Assembly (NCBI RefSeq): GCF_024139115.2
Contig: NC_085141.1
Coordinates: 32,379,242 to 32,443,241, forward strand
Direction: 5' to 3'
DNA from: Armigeres subalbatus
Taxonomy: Eukaryota; Arthropoda; Insecta; Diptera; Culicidae
DNA length: 64,000 nt
The notes beneath the pieces are model-generated. The model searched no databases and was not told the DNA's origin. It saw only the letters and a program-made list of their open reading frames with translations. A program made the position numbers and the translations under genes. Shown here one piece after another: positions 10,546 through 21,660 of the stretch. How positions within the stretch are numbered: position 1 is the first letter of the stretch; every line of letters begins with the position of its first letter.

Positions 10546-11870
10546 TTCTGGCCGAATGTCTTTTGGTCGAATGCCGTTTGGCCAAACGGGTTATTTGGCC
10601 AAATGCCGCTTGGCCGAAAAGATAAAAAAATTAACCTCAGATTACGAGTAGTGAATAGCGAGAAATGAGAAGTGAAAAATGAAAAAAAAAGAAAATTGGA
10701 CTGAGAACTAAACTCTTCCTTTTTCCTTTTTCTTTCTTCCTTGTTTCTTCTTTCTACTTCCTTCTTCTTTCTTCATTCTTCCTTCTTCCTTCTTCATTTT
10801 TCCTTCTTTCTTCTCTCTTATATTTTTCTTGCTTCTTCCTTTTTCCTTCTTCCTTCTTCATTTTTCCTTCTTTCTTCTCTCTTATATTTTTCTTCCTTCT
10901 TCCTTTTCCTTCTTCCTTCTCCCTTCTTCTTTCTTCCTTATTCTTTCTTCTGTCTTCCTTCATCCTTCTTCCTTTTACCTTCTACCTTCTTCCGTCTTCC
11001 TTCTACCTTTTTCCATATTCCTTCGTCCTTTTCCTTTCTGTTTTTTCCTACTTCCTTCTTCCTTCTTCCGTCTTCGTTTTAACTTCTTTGTTATTCCTTC
11101 GTCCTTATCCTTTCTTTTTTATCCCTTCTTCCATCTCCCTTCTTCCATCTTCCTTCTTCCTCCTACCTTCTTCCTTCTTTCTTCTTTCTTCTTCTGTATT
11201 CCTTCTTCCTTCGTCGGTCTGTCTTCTCTGTTCTTCCTTCCTTCTTCATTCTTCCTTTTTCCTTCTTCCTTATTTTTTTCCTTCTTCCTTATTTTTTTTC
11301 CTTCTTCCTTAATTTTTTTCCTTCTTCCTTCTTCCATTCTTCCTTCTTCCATTCTTCCTTCTTCCATTCTTCCTTTTTCCTTTTTCCTTCTACCTTCTTC
11401 CTTTTTTTCTTATTTTTTATTTCCTCTTCCTTCTTCCTTCTTCCTTCTTCCTTCTTCTTTCTCCCTTCTTCCTTCTCCCTTCTTCCATCTTCCATATACC
11501 TTCTTCCCTTTTCCTTCTTTCTTCTTCCTTCTTCCTTCTTCTTTCTTCGGTATTCCTTCTTCCTTTTTCTTTTCCTCTTCTTCTCTTTTCCGTTTCCCTT
11601 CTTCTTCCTGATTTCTTCCTCCTCCTACCTTCTTCTTTATTTATTCTTCATTCAGAGATAATCTTGTTTCTTTTTGCTTGCTACTCGCTATATCATTTAT
11701 TACTTCTCACTTCTTGCTTCCCACTACACATTCTCCTTAATACTCACTTCACACACTTAATAAGGAACCGTATTTCAACTATTCGGCCAAACGGCATTCG
11801 GCCAAATAGCGTTCGGCCAAATGACACTCTCGGTCAAATAGCTTTCGGCCACAGGATCCTGAACCGAAAC
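10546..11870. mobile_element. GGCCGAAT-flanked polypyrimidine element
   Basis: The left part (10546-10625) has several copies of TTGGCCGAATG-type blocks and the right part (11782-11860) has the inverse TTCGGCCAAATG blocks. Inside each border is a subterminal GAGAAGTGA / TCACTTCTC block. The centre (about 10720-11650) is an almost pure pyrimidine tract of CTTCCTT/CTTCTTT repeats about 0.9 kb long. The same arrangement in the opposite orientation is at 31300-31890, and the border blocks without the long tract form the array at 45610-47095. Frames rich in Phe/Ser/Leu or Lys/Glu/Arg here are repeat artefacts. Confidence 0.75.
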
Positions 11871-12300
11871 ATATATTCTATCTAATGACGTATAACATAA
11901 ATTATATTTCCTGCAGAAACGCGAAGAGTAAATGACTTCTTCTGCAATATGATTTTGTGCAAAGCGGAAAACTATTACCATAAAAATAGTTGAAATAAGG
12001 CATTAAACACTTTTCGCATTTTCCAGTTATTTCATTAAAGTCATATATTAATTAAAGAAAGAACCACATTCCCTTGTGCTTTATTCCGGAAATTACGAAT
12101 TGGTGGTGGAATAAGTAGTTATTCACACTCTGCATAATACCAATCAAAGAACAACTCAACTTGACTAAACTAGTGGTTCGGGCCTTTGATAAATTCGGTT
12201 CAATGGTCCATTCGGGCAAAAGGTGTTTTCGAATGTTTGGTCTTTTCGGGCATCTGAATAAACGACGATGGCAATCTGCCTGGATCGCACTGGACGAACT
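11871..12300. other. AT-rich intergenic DNA, no gene
   Basis: No domain-bearing open frame. A weak TTCGG(G/T)CAAA-type fragment near 12210-12250 may be a remnant of the GGCCGAAT family. Confidence 0.4.
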
Positions 12301-14114
12301 TAAGTATGAATGATTGAAGGAAAATCCGGAGAAATTTTCGATGCAAATTCTGGAGGAGCTTCCGGAGGAGTTCTCAAAAGCACTTGCGGAGGAATACTCG
12401 AAATAACTTCGGGAGGAATTATTGGAAGATCTTTCAGAATAATTTTGGAGGAGCTTCCGGAGGAATTCTTAGAGGAACTTCCGGAAGAATTCGTGGAGGA
12501 ACTTCCGGAGGATGCCGTGGAGAAGTTTTCGGAGAATATTTCTAAGGAAATCTTGGAGGAACTTCTTGAGGAGAGCCCGAAGAAACTTCCGGAGTAATTC
12601 CAGAAGGGACTTCCTGAGTAATTCCTGAAGAAACTTCCGGAGGAACTCCTGGGGGAATTTCCGAAGGAGCTCCTGGACGGATCTCCGGAGGAGTTGCTGG
12701 AAACATTTCCGCAGGAATTTTTGAAGGAACTTCCGAAGGATTTCCTGGAAGAACTTCCTGAAGAATGCTTGGAGAATGGTGCTTCGGGAGGAATGCTCAG
12801 AGGAACTTCCGGAAGAATTCCTGGAGGAACTTCCGGAGGATATCTTGGAGAAACTTCTGAAGGGATGCCTGGAGAGACTTGATTCCTAGAAGAATTTCTG
12901 GAGTGTTTCCTGGAGGAACTTTCGGAGAGTCTCCTGGAGGATCTTCCGGAGGGAATTCCAAAGTAATTCCTGGAGGAACTTCTGGAGAAAAGCCCGGAGG
13001 AACTTCTGGGGGAATTCCTTAAGCAACGTTTTGAGTAATTCCTGGAGGAACATCCAGAGGAATTCCTGTAGGAACTTCCGAAGGTATTCCTGGAGGAACT
13101 TCCATGGGAGTTGTTGGAGGAACTTCCGGAAAAATTCCTTCGGAAAAACTTCTTGAGGAATGCCTGGAGGAACTTCCGCAAGAATTTTTGGAGGAACTTC
13201 CAGAGGAATTATTGGAAGAACTTCTGGAGGAATTCCTGGAGGAACTTCGGGAGAAATTACTGGAGGAACTTTCGAAGTAATTCCTGCAGGAACTTCTGGA
13301 GGAAAGCCCGGAGAAACTTACGGTGATATTTTTTTAGGGGCTTCCTTGATATTTCCTGGAGAGACTTCATGAGTAATTCCTGAAGAAACTTTCGGAAGAA
13401 TTCCTAGAAGAACATCTGGAGGAACCTCCTAAGGGATTGCTTGAGGAACTTCCGAAGGAATTGCTTGAGGAACTTCCGAAGGAATTCCTGGAGAAACTTC
13501 CGGAGGAGTTTCTGGAAGAACTTCCGGAGGAAATCTCAAAAAAACTTCTTTAGGAATGCCTGGATTAACTCTTTGAAGAATTCGTGGAGGAACTCCTGGA
13601 GAAATTCCTGGAGGATCTTCTGGAGGAATTCCTGGAGGAAACTTCTGGAAGAATTCCTGAAGGAACTTTCGGAGGAATTCTTGGAGGAACTTTCTGAGGA
13701 ATTCCTTGAGGAACTTCCGGAAGAATTCCTGTAGGAATTTTCAGAGGAATTCTTCGAGGAGCTTCCGGAGGACTTCCTGGAAGAACTTCCGGAGGAGCTT
13801 CCAGCAAAATTCACAAGGGATCTTCCGGAAGAATGCTTGAAGGAGCTTTCGGGGGAGTTCTTAGAGGAACTTCCGAAAGAACTCGTGCAAGAACCTCCGG
13901 AGGATTTCTTGGAGAAATAAATAATTCCTGGAGAGACTACCGAACTAATTCCTAGAGGAATTTTCGGAGTATTTCCTGGAGGAACTTCCGGATGATTTCT
14001 TTGAGGAACTTACGGAGGAAATCCTGGAGGAACCTGCAGGAACTTCTGGAGGAAATCTCGGAGAAACTTCCGGAAAAATTCCTGTAGGGACTTCCTGGAG
14101 GAACTTTCAGAGGA
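12301..14114. repeat. Diverged 24-bp minisatellite (GGAGGAACTTCC / GGAGGAATTCC type), outer block
   Basis: Repeats of GGAGGAACTTCC and GGAGGAATTCCT with roughly one substitution or small indel per unit. They are much less regular than the core at 17170-21660. The repeat period is divisible by three and contains few stop codons, so frames such as 12300-13181 (minus) stay open by chance. Lies downstream of the opsin stop codon. Confidence 0.85.
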
Positions 14115-14222
14115 ATCAGTTCAATCAAAGTTAAATTTTCTATAGACTGATGCTTTAACCAACTCAGCTACGAATAACCTCCGTCGGCCTTCGCAACTTA
14201 GTGGCTACTGAATGAGCTCGAG
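14115..14222 (-). repeat. tRNA-like (SINE head) fragment inside the minisatellite
   Basis: Read on the minus strand, it contains GTAGCTGAGTTGGTTAAAGC, which resembles a polymerase III A box, followed by a CATCAGTCTATAG anticodon-arm-like stretch. No B box follows before the minisatellite resumes, so this is a truncated SINE head or tRNA relic, not a tRNA gene. Confidence 0.4.
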
Positions 14223-14420
14223 ATTCCCTGGATGAATTTCCAGAGGAATTCCTGGAGGAACTTCCGGAAGAAATCCTGGAGGAACTTCCAGATGAATTCC
14301 TGGAGGAACTTCCAGAGCAATTCCTGGAGGAACTTCCAGAGGAATTCCTGGGGGAGCTTCTGAGGAATTCCTGGATGAACTTCCGAAAGACTTCTTGGTG
14401 GAACTTCCGGAAGAATACTT
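14223..14420. repeat. Diverged 24-bp minisatellite, continuation
   Basis: Same GGAGGAACTTCC / GAGGAATTCCTG units resume after the tRNA-like insert and end near 14420. Confidence 0.8.
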
Positions 14421-15063
14421 TGAATTACCACGTAACGCTTAGAGGGGGAGCAGGGTTGTGACAAAGTGTGATGGTCCATACAAAATGTTTTATACGAAAA
14501 GTGTGACATAGGGGAAGGGGGGGTTGCAAATCACCCGGTCATAATAACGGCTGGTGTTATCCAGCTAGACCAATAGATATCAATCAAAAATTGTTCGATA
14601 TCGGTCAAAAGTAATCTTGCTCTGCGAGTAGGGTTATTTGAAAAGCATTGAATCGTCACTTTTATATTCATTTTGACTTTGATTCGCGTTATACTGAAAT
14701 CTGAACACGTTTCAAATGAGTAAAGTAATTTATCACATAGATCCGAATCCGATTTTCATCCGCGAGGCACTCTCAACCGTAAACAATGCTAATTATGTTT
14801 TTTTTCTGCGCATAGTAAGCACACTCAGTGTCAGTCGAATGAATGAGTTGGTGAAGTAGTCGTCTGACTATGTCATTCTATGTTTTGAATATTCATGCGA
14901 TGTTTGTCAAAATTCAGACCGAATTTGCTTCATGAAGATGAATATTTTAAGCTCTGATTTTCAAATCACTGTCGAATTGCGCTATTGCGTCGCATCGCGT
15001 GGTCGCATCTACTCTGGTTTCACCCTAACCAGTACTTCATTAGTAACTTATCAAATAGTTCTT
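14421..15063. other. AT-rich DNA downstream of the opsin gene, no gene
   Basis: No coding signal or clear repeat. Short open frames have no recognisable content. Confidence 0.45.
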
Positions 15064-15236
15064 CAACCAATAGAGGAAGAGGAAGATTGTCGCTGTTGTC
15101 ACTGCCGATACATCTTTTGCTGGCGAGAAGTCTAAGAAGGTCTAAGAAGGACAAATTAGTAGTTGTTGACAATTGTGTACTCAACACGTTTGGAAACGAG
15201 AATAAAGAGAACCGCAGCGACAATCTTCTTCTATTC
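15064..15236. mobile_element. MITE with AGATTGTCGCTG inverted repeats, copy 1
   Basis: The left end has GAGGAAGATTGTCGCTG and the right end has the inverse CGCAGCGACAATCTTC near 15212-15228. Inside is CATCTTTTGCTGGCGAGAA. A better-preserved member at 52857-53063 shares the termini and the inner TTTTGCTGGCGAG block, so the two are one non-autonomous family. Confidence 0.6.
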
Positions 15237-16021
15237 TTTCTTCATTGTGATCATTGGATTACTTTTTCGACCACAAATTTATCCGATCAATTGTTCCATT
15301 TGAATTTTCCAAAATCAAATATGTTAGTACATATAATGCAAATTTCCCTCGTTTAACCAAACACTTTATAGAAATTGATGTATGAAATGAACCAATTGCT
15401 ACAGACAGAGCATTTTGTTTTTCATAAAAATCGGTTCTGCCTAAGAGCATAGTAAAAATAAATCCCCATTGACGGATGTGTGTTGGGCTTAGCCCAATCT
15501 GCCCAGAAGTGGGTATTCAATTTTGGTGTATGGCTTACGGCTCGAAGTGACATTAAAACTCCCACTACTAAACCCTGGTAACATGGCTCATCAAGTGTTA
15601 TTTACCCGACACGTGGACTATCAGACGCGTGCTAATGTCCTCAATATTGCCGGTAATAAATTGACAAGCGAAATGCGTACATGTAGCGTACCATGCTAAT
15701 AGACTGTGAAGCAGGTTAAACAAACATCATGTCATTCGAAGCTCATCAATTATCAATCTGCTCATTGAACTGTGACCTTTCCTTTCCTTTTGTTGTGACT
15801 TCACTCTGTGCAAGCCGTTTTATTTTTGTACTCAGTCACTATATCCGAAGAATGGTACCGAAGGTTTTGCCAATTCCATTTTTCGGGCACCATCCTAGTT
15901 CGTTAATTATTACTAATTCAAATCTTCGTTGACTAATCAGCCGGTCTAAATTGGGAAAACTCGTACTATCTGAGGTTCAATAAGGCCCACATACTCTACA
16001 CGCTACGCCATCCCTCCTTCG
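15237..16021 (-). other. Opsin 3' flank / probable 3' UTR
   Basis: Region immediately downstream of the opsin stop on the minus strand. It contains no other gene. A minus-strand AATAAA is present at 15819-15824, about 200 bp after the stop. Confidence 0.4.
15819..15824 (-). promoter_or_regulatory. Candidate polyadenylation signal AATAAA of the opsin gene
   Basis: The plus strand reads TTTATT, giving AATAAA on the minus strand about 200 bp beyond the opsin stop. Position is reasonable, but such hexamers are frequent in AT-rich DNA. Confidence 0.35.
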
Positions 16022-16642
16022 TTACACCAGATTGGACCGGAATGTGTTCGATTTGATTAGAATGGACTTCCCGCTATTGATCACAGATAGTTCAAAATCC
16101 GACCGCAAACGTTTCTTGGCAGCCTTACCGCTGAACGGCAGTGAGCACTCGTTCAAATTGAGCGTCGTCGTTTGACCATTAGTCGGCCGGTCCAGCTCGG
16201 CATTGCTCGTACTACTCGGATCGGCCATCGAATGGTTGTTGTTGCTCTTGGGGCAGGAATGCAGTCTTATTTTCAGTCGCTTTTTCCGACAAAAGTCGAA
16301 ACTACACTCCACGATCTCCTTGCTGGTGTCCATGGTGATGTCCTTGTGGTTGGTCGTTGTGTTGTTATCGACGGAGTCGGTGTTCCGGACCCGTTTGAGG
16401 GCCGCCCGAAACTGGGTGTTCATGCCGACGTAAATGATCGGATTGTAGCAAATGCTAGACTTGGCAATCAGGGCCGGCAGAACACCCAACGCCGGGCTGA
16501 TGATTTCCGTAGGGCCGAACTGCTCGATCAGCGCAAAGACGGCGTACGGCGTCCAGGCGACCATGAAGGCGAGCACCATGACGAACACCATTCGGGTAAC
16601 GCGTTTCTCGGCCCGGTTTATCCGGCCCATGCGGGCTGCATT
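16022..16642 (-). CDS. Ciliary opsin, last exon with TM6, TM7 and C-terminal tail
   Basis: 621 bp including the TAA stop, 206 residues. The acceptor is TTTCTTCCAG. It opens NAARMGRINRAEKRVTRMVF, the typical third intracellular loop and start of TM6. AFMVAWTPYAVFALIEQFG follows, with the WxP kink of TM6. LPALIAKSSICYNPIIYVGM is TM7: the lysine at 16460-16462 is the retinal attachment site and NPIIY is the NPxxY motif. Helix 8 (NTQFRAALKRV) is followed by about 120 residues of Ser/Thr/Lys-rich tail, offering many phosphorylation sites. Base composition is clearly higher in GC than the flanks. Long open frames on the other strand (16172-16681) are shadows. Confidence 0.93.
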   Translation of the reverse strand, partial: NAARMGRINRAEKRVTRMVFVMVLAFMVAWTPYAVFALIEQFGPTEIISPALGVLPALIAKSSICYNPIIYVGMNTQFRAALKRVRNTDSVDNNTTTNHKDITMDTSKEIVECSFDFCRKKRLKIRLHSCPKSNNNHSMADPSSTSNAELDRPTNGQTTTLNLNECSLPFSGKAAKKRLRSDFELSVINSGKSILIKSNTFRSNLV

Positions 16643-17169
16643 CTGGAAGAAAGGAATGGCGAAAAAGAGATATTAATGTAGGATCGATATCAGTGGAAAC
16701 GTGGAAACTAGTTTTCATACAAGTTCCGGTGACCAATATTGGTAAATAGAGTTACTACCTTGCAGAACGTCAACGTTTCATATGGTAATTGTAAGATTTT
16801 TGAGGTGTACCTCTAGAATTCTTCCTGGAATTTGTTTAGAAACATTTAAAGAAATTTCTTCCACTCGAAGTTACATAAGAAATTACTTCACGGACAGTTT
16901 AATGTTTAATGTTTCCAGTTTAATGTTTCCTCCTAACCTGGAATTGCTTTGCGAGTTTCTTCAAGAAATCCTTCAGGAATTTCTTTGAATAATCCCACCA
17001 AAATGCCATAATGAACTTTTCATGAAAGAGGAAATGGCTGGAACTCCTGGAGGAATTTTCTCGAGAGAATCTTGAGGAAGGGTGATAATCGGCATCAGAC
17101 ATTTTAAGGAACTTCTGGCATAAATTTGTCGGGAGAATAAGTGGAAAAGTGATGGGAGAAGAAGCTCCC
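16643..17169. repeat. Intron start with scattered diverged minisatellite units
   Basis: After the exon, ordinary AT-rich intron sequence grades into degraded units of the GGAGGAATT / TTCCTGGA type (about 16800-17160). It marks the decayed edge of the array that follows. Confidence 0.55.
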
Positions 17170-20100
17170 CGAAGAGCTCGTAGATGAACTGTGAAGATGT
17201 TTTGGAGGAACTTCAGGAAAAACTAACGAAAGAATTCTTTGATGAACTTCCGGAGGAATTCCCGGAGAAACTTCCGGATGAACTCCCGGAGAAATTCCCG
17301 GAGGAACTTCTGGAGAAATTCCTGTAGGAACTTCTGGAGAAACTTCTGGAGGAACTTCTGGAGGAACTTCCGGAGGAATTCCCGGAGGAACTTCCGGAGG
17401 AATTCCCGGAGGAGCTTCCGGAGGAATTCCCGGAGGAACTTCCGGAGGAATTCCCGGAGGAACTTCCGGAGGAATTCCCGGAGGAACTTCCGGAGGAATT
17501 CCCGGAGGAACTTCCGGAGGAATTCCCGGAGGAACTTCCGGAGGAATTCCCGGAGGAACTTCCGGAGGAATTCCGGAGGAACTTCCGGAGGAATTCCCGG
17601 AGGAACTTCCGGAGGAATTCCGGAGGAACTTCCGAGGAATTCCCGGAGGAACTTCCGGAGGAATTCCCGGAGGAACTTCCGGAGGAATTCGGAGGAACTT
17701 CCGGAGGAATTCCGGAGGAACTTCCGGAGGAATTCCGGAGGAACTTCCGGAGGAATTCGGAGGAACTTCCGGAGGAATTCCCGGAGGAACTTCCGAGGAA
17801 TTCCCGGAGGAACTTCCGAGGAATTCCGGAGGAACTTCCGGAGGAATTCGGAGGAACTTCCGGAGGAATTCCGGAGGAACTTCCGGAGGAATTCCGGAGG
17901 AACTTCCGGAGGAATTCGGAGGAACTTCCGGAGGAATTCCCGGAGGAACTTCCGGAGGAATTCCTGAGGAACTTCCGGAGGAATTCCGGAGGAACTTCCG
18001 GAGGAATTCAGGAGGAACTTCCGGAGGAATTCCCGGAGGAACTTCCGGAGGAATTCGGAGGAACTTCCGGAGGAATTCGGAGGAACTTCCGGAGGAATTC
18101 TGGAGGAACTTCCGGAGGAATTCCCGGAGGAACTTCCGGAGGAATTCCCGGAGGAACTTCCGTAGGAATTCGGAGGAACTTCCGGAGGAATTCCCGGAGG
18201 AACTTCCGGAGGAATTCGGAGGAACTTCCGGAGGAATTCCCGGAGGAACTTCCGGAGGAATTCTAGGAGGAACTTCCGGAGGAATTCCCGGAGGAACTTC
18301 CGGAGGAATTCCCGGAGGAACTTCCGGAATAATTCCTGGAGGAACTTCCGGAGGAATTTCCAGGAGGAACTTCCGGAGGAATTCCCGGAGGAGCTTCCGG
18401 AGGAATTCCCGGAGGAACTTCCGGAGGAATTCCCGGAGGAACTTCCGGAGGAATTCCCGGAGGAACTTCCGGAGGAACTTCCGGAGGAATTCCCGGAGGA
18501 ACTTCCGGAGGAATTCCCGGAGGAACTTCCGGAGGAATTCCCGGAGGAACTTCCGGAGGAATTCCCGGAGGAACTTCCGGAGGAACTTCCGGAGGAATTC
18601 CCGGAGGAACTTCCGGAGGAATTCCCGGAGGAACTTCCGGAGGAATTCCCGGAGGAACTTCCGGAGGAATTCCCGGAGGAACTTCCGGAGGAATTCCCGG
18701 AGGAACTTCCGGATGAATTTCCGGAGGAACTTCCGGATGAATTTCCGGAGGAACTTCCGGAGGAATTCCCGGAGGAACTTCCGGAGGAATTCCCGGAGGA
18801 TTTTCCGGAGGAATTCCCGGAGGAACTTCCGGAGGAATTCCCGGAGGAACTTCCGGAGGAATTCCCGGAGGAACTTCCGGAGGAATTCCCGGAGGAACTT
18901 CCGGAGGATTCCCGGAGGAACTTCCGGAGGAACTTTCGGAGGCACTTCCGGAGGAATTCCCGGAGGAACTTCCGGAGGAATTTCTGGAGGAACTTCCGAG
19001 GAATTCCCGGAGGAACTTCCGAGGAATTCGGAGGAACTTCCGGGGAATTCCCGGAGGAACTTCCGGAGGAAGTCCCGGAGGAACTTCCGAGGAATTCGGA
19101 GGAACTTCCGGAGGAATTCCGGAGGAACTTCCGGAGGAATTCGGAGGAACTTCCGGAGGAATTCGGAGGAACTTCCGGAGGAATTTCCGGAGGAACTTCC
19201 GGAGGAATTCCCGGAGGAACTTCCGGAGGAATTCCCGGAGGAACTTCCGGAGGAATTCCCGGAGGAACTTCCGGAGGAATTCCTGGAGGAACTTCCGGAG
19301 GAATTCCCGGAGAAACTTCCGGAGGAATTCCCGGAGGAACTTCCGGAGGAATTCCTGGAGGAACTACTGGTGGAACTTCAGAGGAACATCCGGAGGAATT
19401 CCGGAGGAACTTCCGAAGGAATTCCCGGAGGAACTTCCGAAGGAATTCCGGAGGAACTTCCGAAGGAATTCCTGAGGAACTTCCGAAGGAATTCCGGAGG
19501 AACTTCCGAAGGAATTCCTGAGGAACTTCCGAAGGAATTCCTGGAGGAACTTCCGAAGGCATTCCCGGAGGAACTTCCGAAGGAATTCCTGAGGAACTTC
19601 GAGGAATTTCCGGAGGAACTTCCGAGGAATTTCGGAGGAACTTCCGGAGGAATTCGGAGGAACTTCCGGAGGAATTCCCGGAGGAACTTCCGGAGGAATT
19701 CGGAGGAACTTCCGGAGGAATTCCGGAGGAACTTCCGGAGGAATTCCCGGAGGAACTTCGGAGGAATTCCGGAGGAACTTCCGGAGGAATTCCCGGAGGA
19801 ACTTCCGGAGGAATTCCGGAGGAACTTCCGGAGGAATTCCCGGAGGAACTTCCGGAGGAATTCGGAGGAACTTCCGGAGGAATTCCCGGAGGAACTTCCG
19901 GAGGAATTCCCGAGGAACTTCCGGAGGAATTCCCGGAGGAACTTCCGGAGGAATTCCTGAGGAACTTCCGGAGGAATTCCCGGAGGAACTTCCGGAGGAA
20001 TTCGGAGGAACTTCCGGAGGAATTCCCGGAGGAACTTCCGGAGGAATTCCGGAGGAACTTCCGAGGAATTCCCGGAGGAACTTCCGGAGGAATTCCCGGA

Positions 20101-21660
20101 GGAACTTCCGGAGGAATTCCCGAGGAACTTCGGAGGAATTCCGGAGGAACTTCCGGAGGAATTCCCGGAGGAACTTCCGAGGAATTCGGAGGAACTTCCG
20201 GAGGAATTCCGGAGGAACTTCCGAGGAATTCCGGAGGAACTTCCGGAGGAATTCCCGGAGGAACTTCCGGAGGAATTCCCGAGGAACTTCCGGAGGAATT
20301 CCTGGAGGAACTTCGGAGGAATTCCCGGAGGAACTTCCGAGGAATTCCCGGAGGAACTTCCGGAGGAATTCCCGGAGGAACTTCCGGAGGAATTCCCGGA
20401 GGAACTTCCGGAGGAATTCCGGAGGAACTTCCGGAGGAATTCCCGGAGGAACTTCCGGAGGAATTCCCGGAGGAACTTCCGGAGGAATTCCCGGAGGAAC
20501 TTCGGAGGAATTCCGGAGGAACTTCCGGAGGAATTCCCGGAGGAACTTCGGAGGAATTTCCGGAGGAACTTCCGGAGGAATTCCTGAGGAACTTCCGGAG
20601 GAATTCCCGGAGGAACTTCCGGAGGAATTCGGAGGAACTTCCGGAGGAATTCCGGAGGAACTTCCGGAGGAATTCCCGGAGGAACTTCCGGAGGAATTCC
20701 CGGAGGAACTTCCGGAGGAATTCTCGGAGGAACTTCCGGAGGAATTCCCGGAGGAACTTCCGGAGGAATTCCCGGAGGATTTTTCGGAGGAATTCCCGGA
20801 GGAACTTTTGGAGGAATTCCCGGAGGAGCTTCCGGAGGAATTCCCGGAGGAACTTCCGGAGGAATTACCGGAGGAACTTTCGGAGGAATTCCCGGAGGAA
20901 CTTTTATTCGTAAGCATTTATCGTAATATTTTCTGGAGGATTTTTTGGTGGAACTTCTGGAGGAACTTCCGGAAGAATTCCTGGATGAACTTTTTGGGAC
21001 TTGGCGGAATTACTAGACAAATTCCCGTCGGAATTTTTAGACGAACTTCCGGAGGAGTTTCTGAAGGAGCATTATGAGGAATTCCATGAGAAATTTTCAA
21101 GTTTTTCGTGAGGAACTTCCGAAGGAATTTCTGGAGGAACTTCCGGAGGAATTTCTGGAGGAACTTTCGGAGGAATTCCTGGAGGAAATTACGGAGAAAT
21201 TCCTGGAGGAACATCCGGAGGAATTCCTGAAGAAACTTCTGGAGGAATTCCTAGAGAAACTTTTCGAGGAATTCCTGGAGCAACTTCCGGAGCAATTCCT
21301 GGAGGAGCTTTCGGAGGAATTGTTTGAGAAACTTCCGGAGAATGGTTCGTAAGAATTGTTGGAGGAGCTTTTGCAGGAACTACTGCAAAAGTTTTCTCAA
21401 GAATTACTCCTGAGGTTCCTCCAATATATCCACTGGTTACTCCAAACATTCCTCCAGGAATTAGAAAGTGTAGAGGAGCTTCCGGAAGAATTTCTGGAGG
21501 AACTTTCGGAGAAAGTCTTGGAGACATTTAAGGAGGAAACCTAGTGGAATTCCTGGAGAAGCATCCCTGGGGAATTCCGGAGGAGATTCTGGAGCTTTCG
21601 GAGGAATTCTTGGAGGAGCTCCTGAGGAATTTCTGGAGGAACTTTTGGAGGATAACTTGG
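17170..21660. repeat. 24-bp minisatellite core inside the opsin intron (about 4.5 kb)
   Basis: Alternating GGAGGAATTCCC and GGAGGAACTTCC half-units, 24 bp per full unit. Units are nearly identical from about 17340 to 20900. Variation is mostly loss of one or two bases in GGAATTCCC or ACTTCCGG, plus periodic GGAATTCGGAGG variants. Both ends (17170-17340 and 20900-21660) are more diverged. Each full unit contains an EcoRI site (GAATTC). Since 24 is divisible by three and the unit lacks stops, very long frames are open on both strands (for example 17223-19562 and 17104-18945 minus; 18713-19960 plus) encoding [24 protein letters not shown] or SSSGNSSG repeats. These are not genes. Confidence 0.95.

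Noticed and set aside
10741..11611. Open frames rich in Phe, Ser, Leu or Lys, Glu, Arg
   Set aside because: Direct translation of a pyrimidine tract; same for 31286-31953.
16172..16681. 169-residue frame opposite the last opsin exon
   Set aside because: Antisense shadow of a GC-rich coding exon.
17104..20917. Very long open frames on both strands (up to 779 residues)
   Set aside because: They are translations of a stop-free 24-bp repeat in different phases; open on both strands and disrupted wherever units gain or lose bases. No start context, domain or exon structure.
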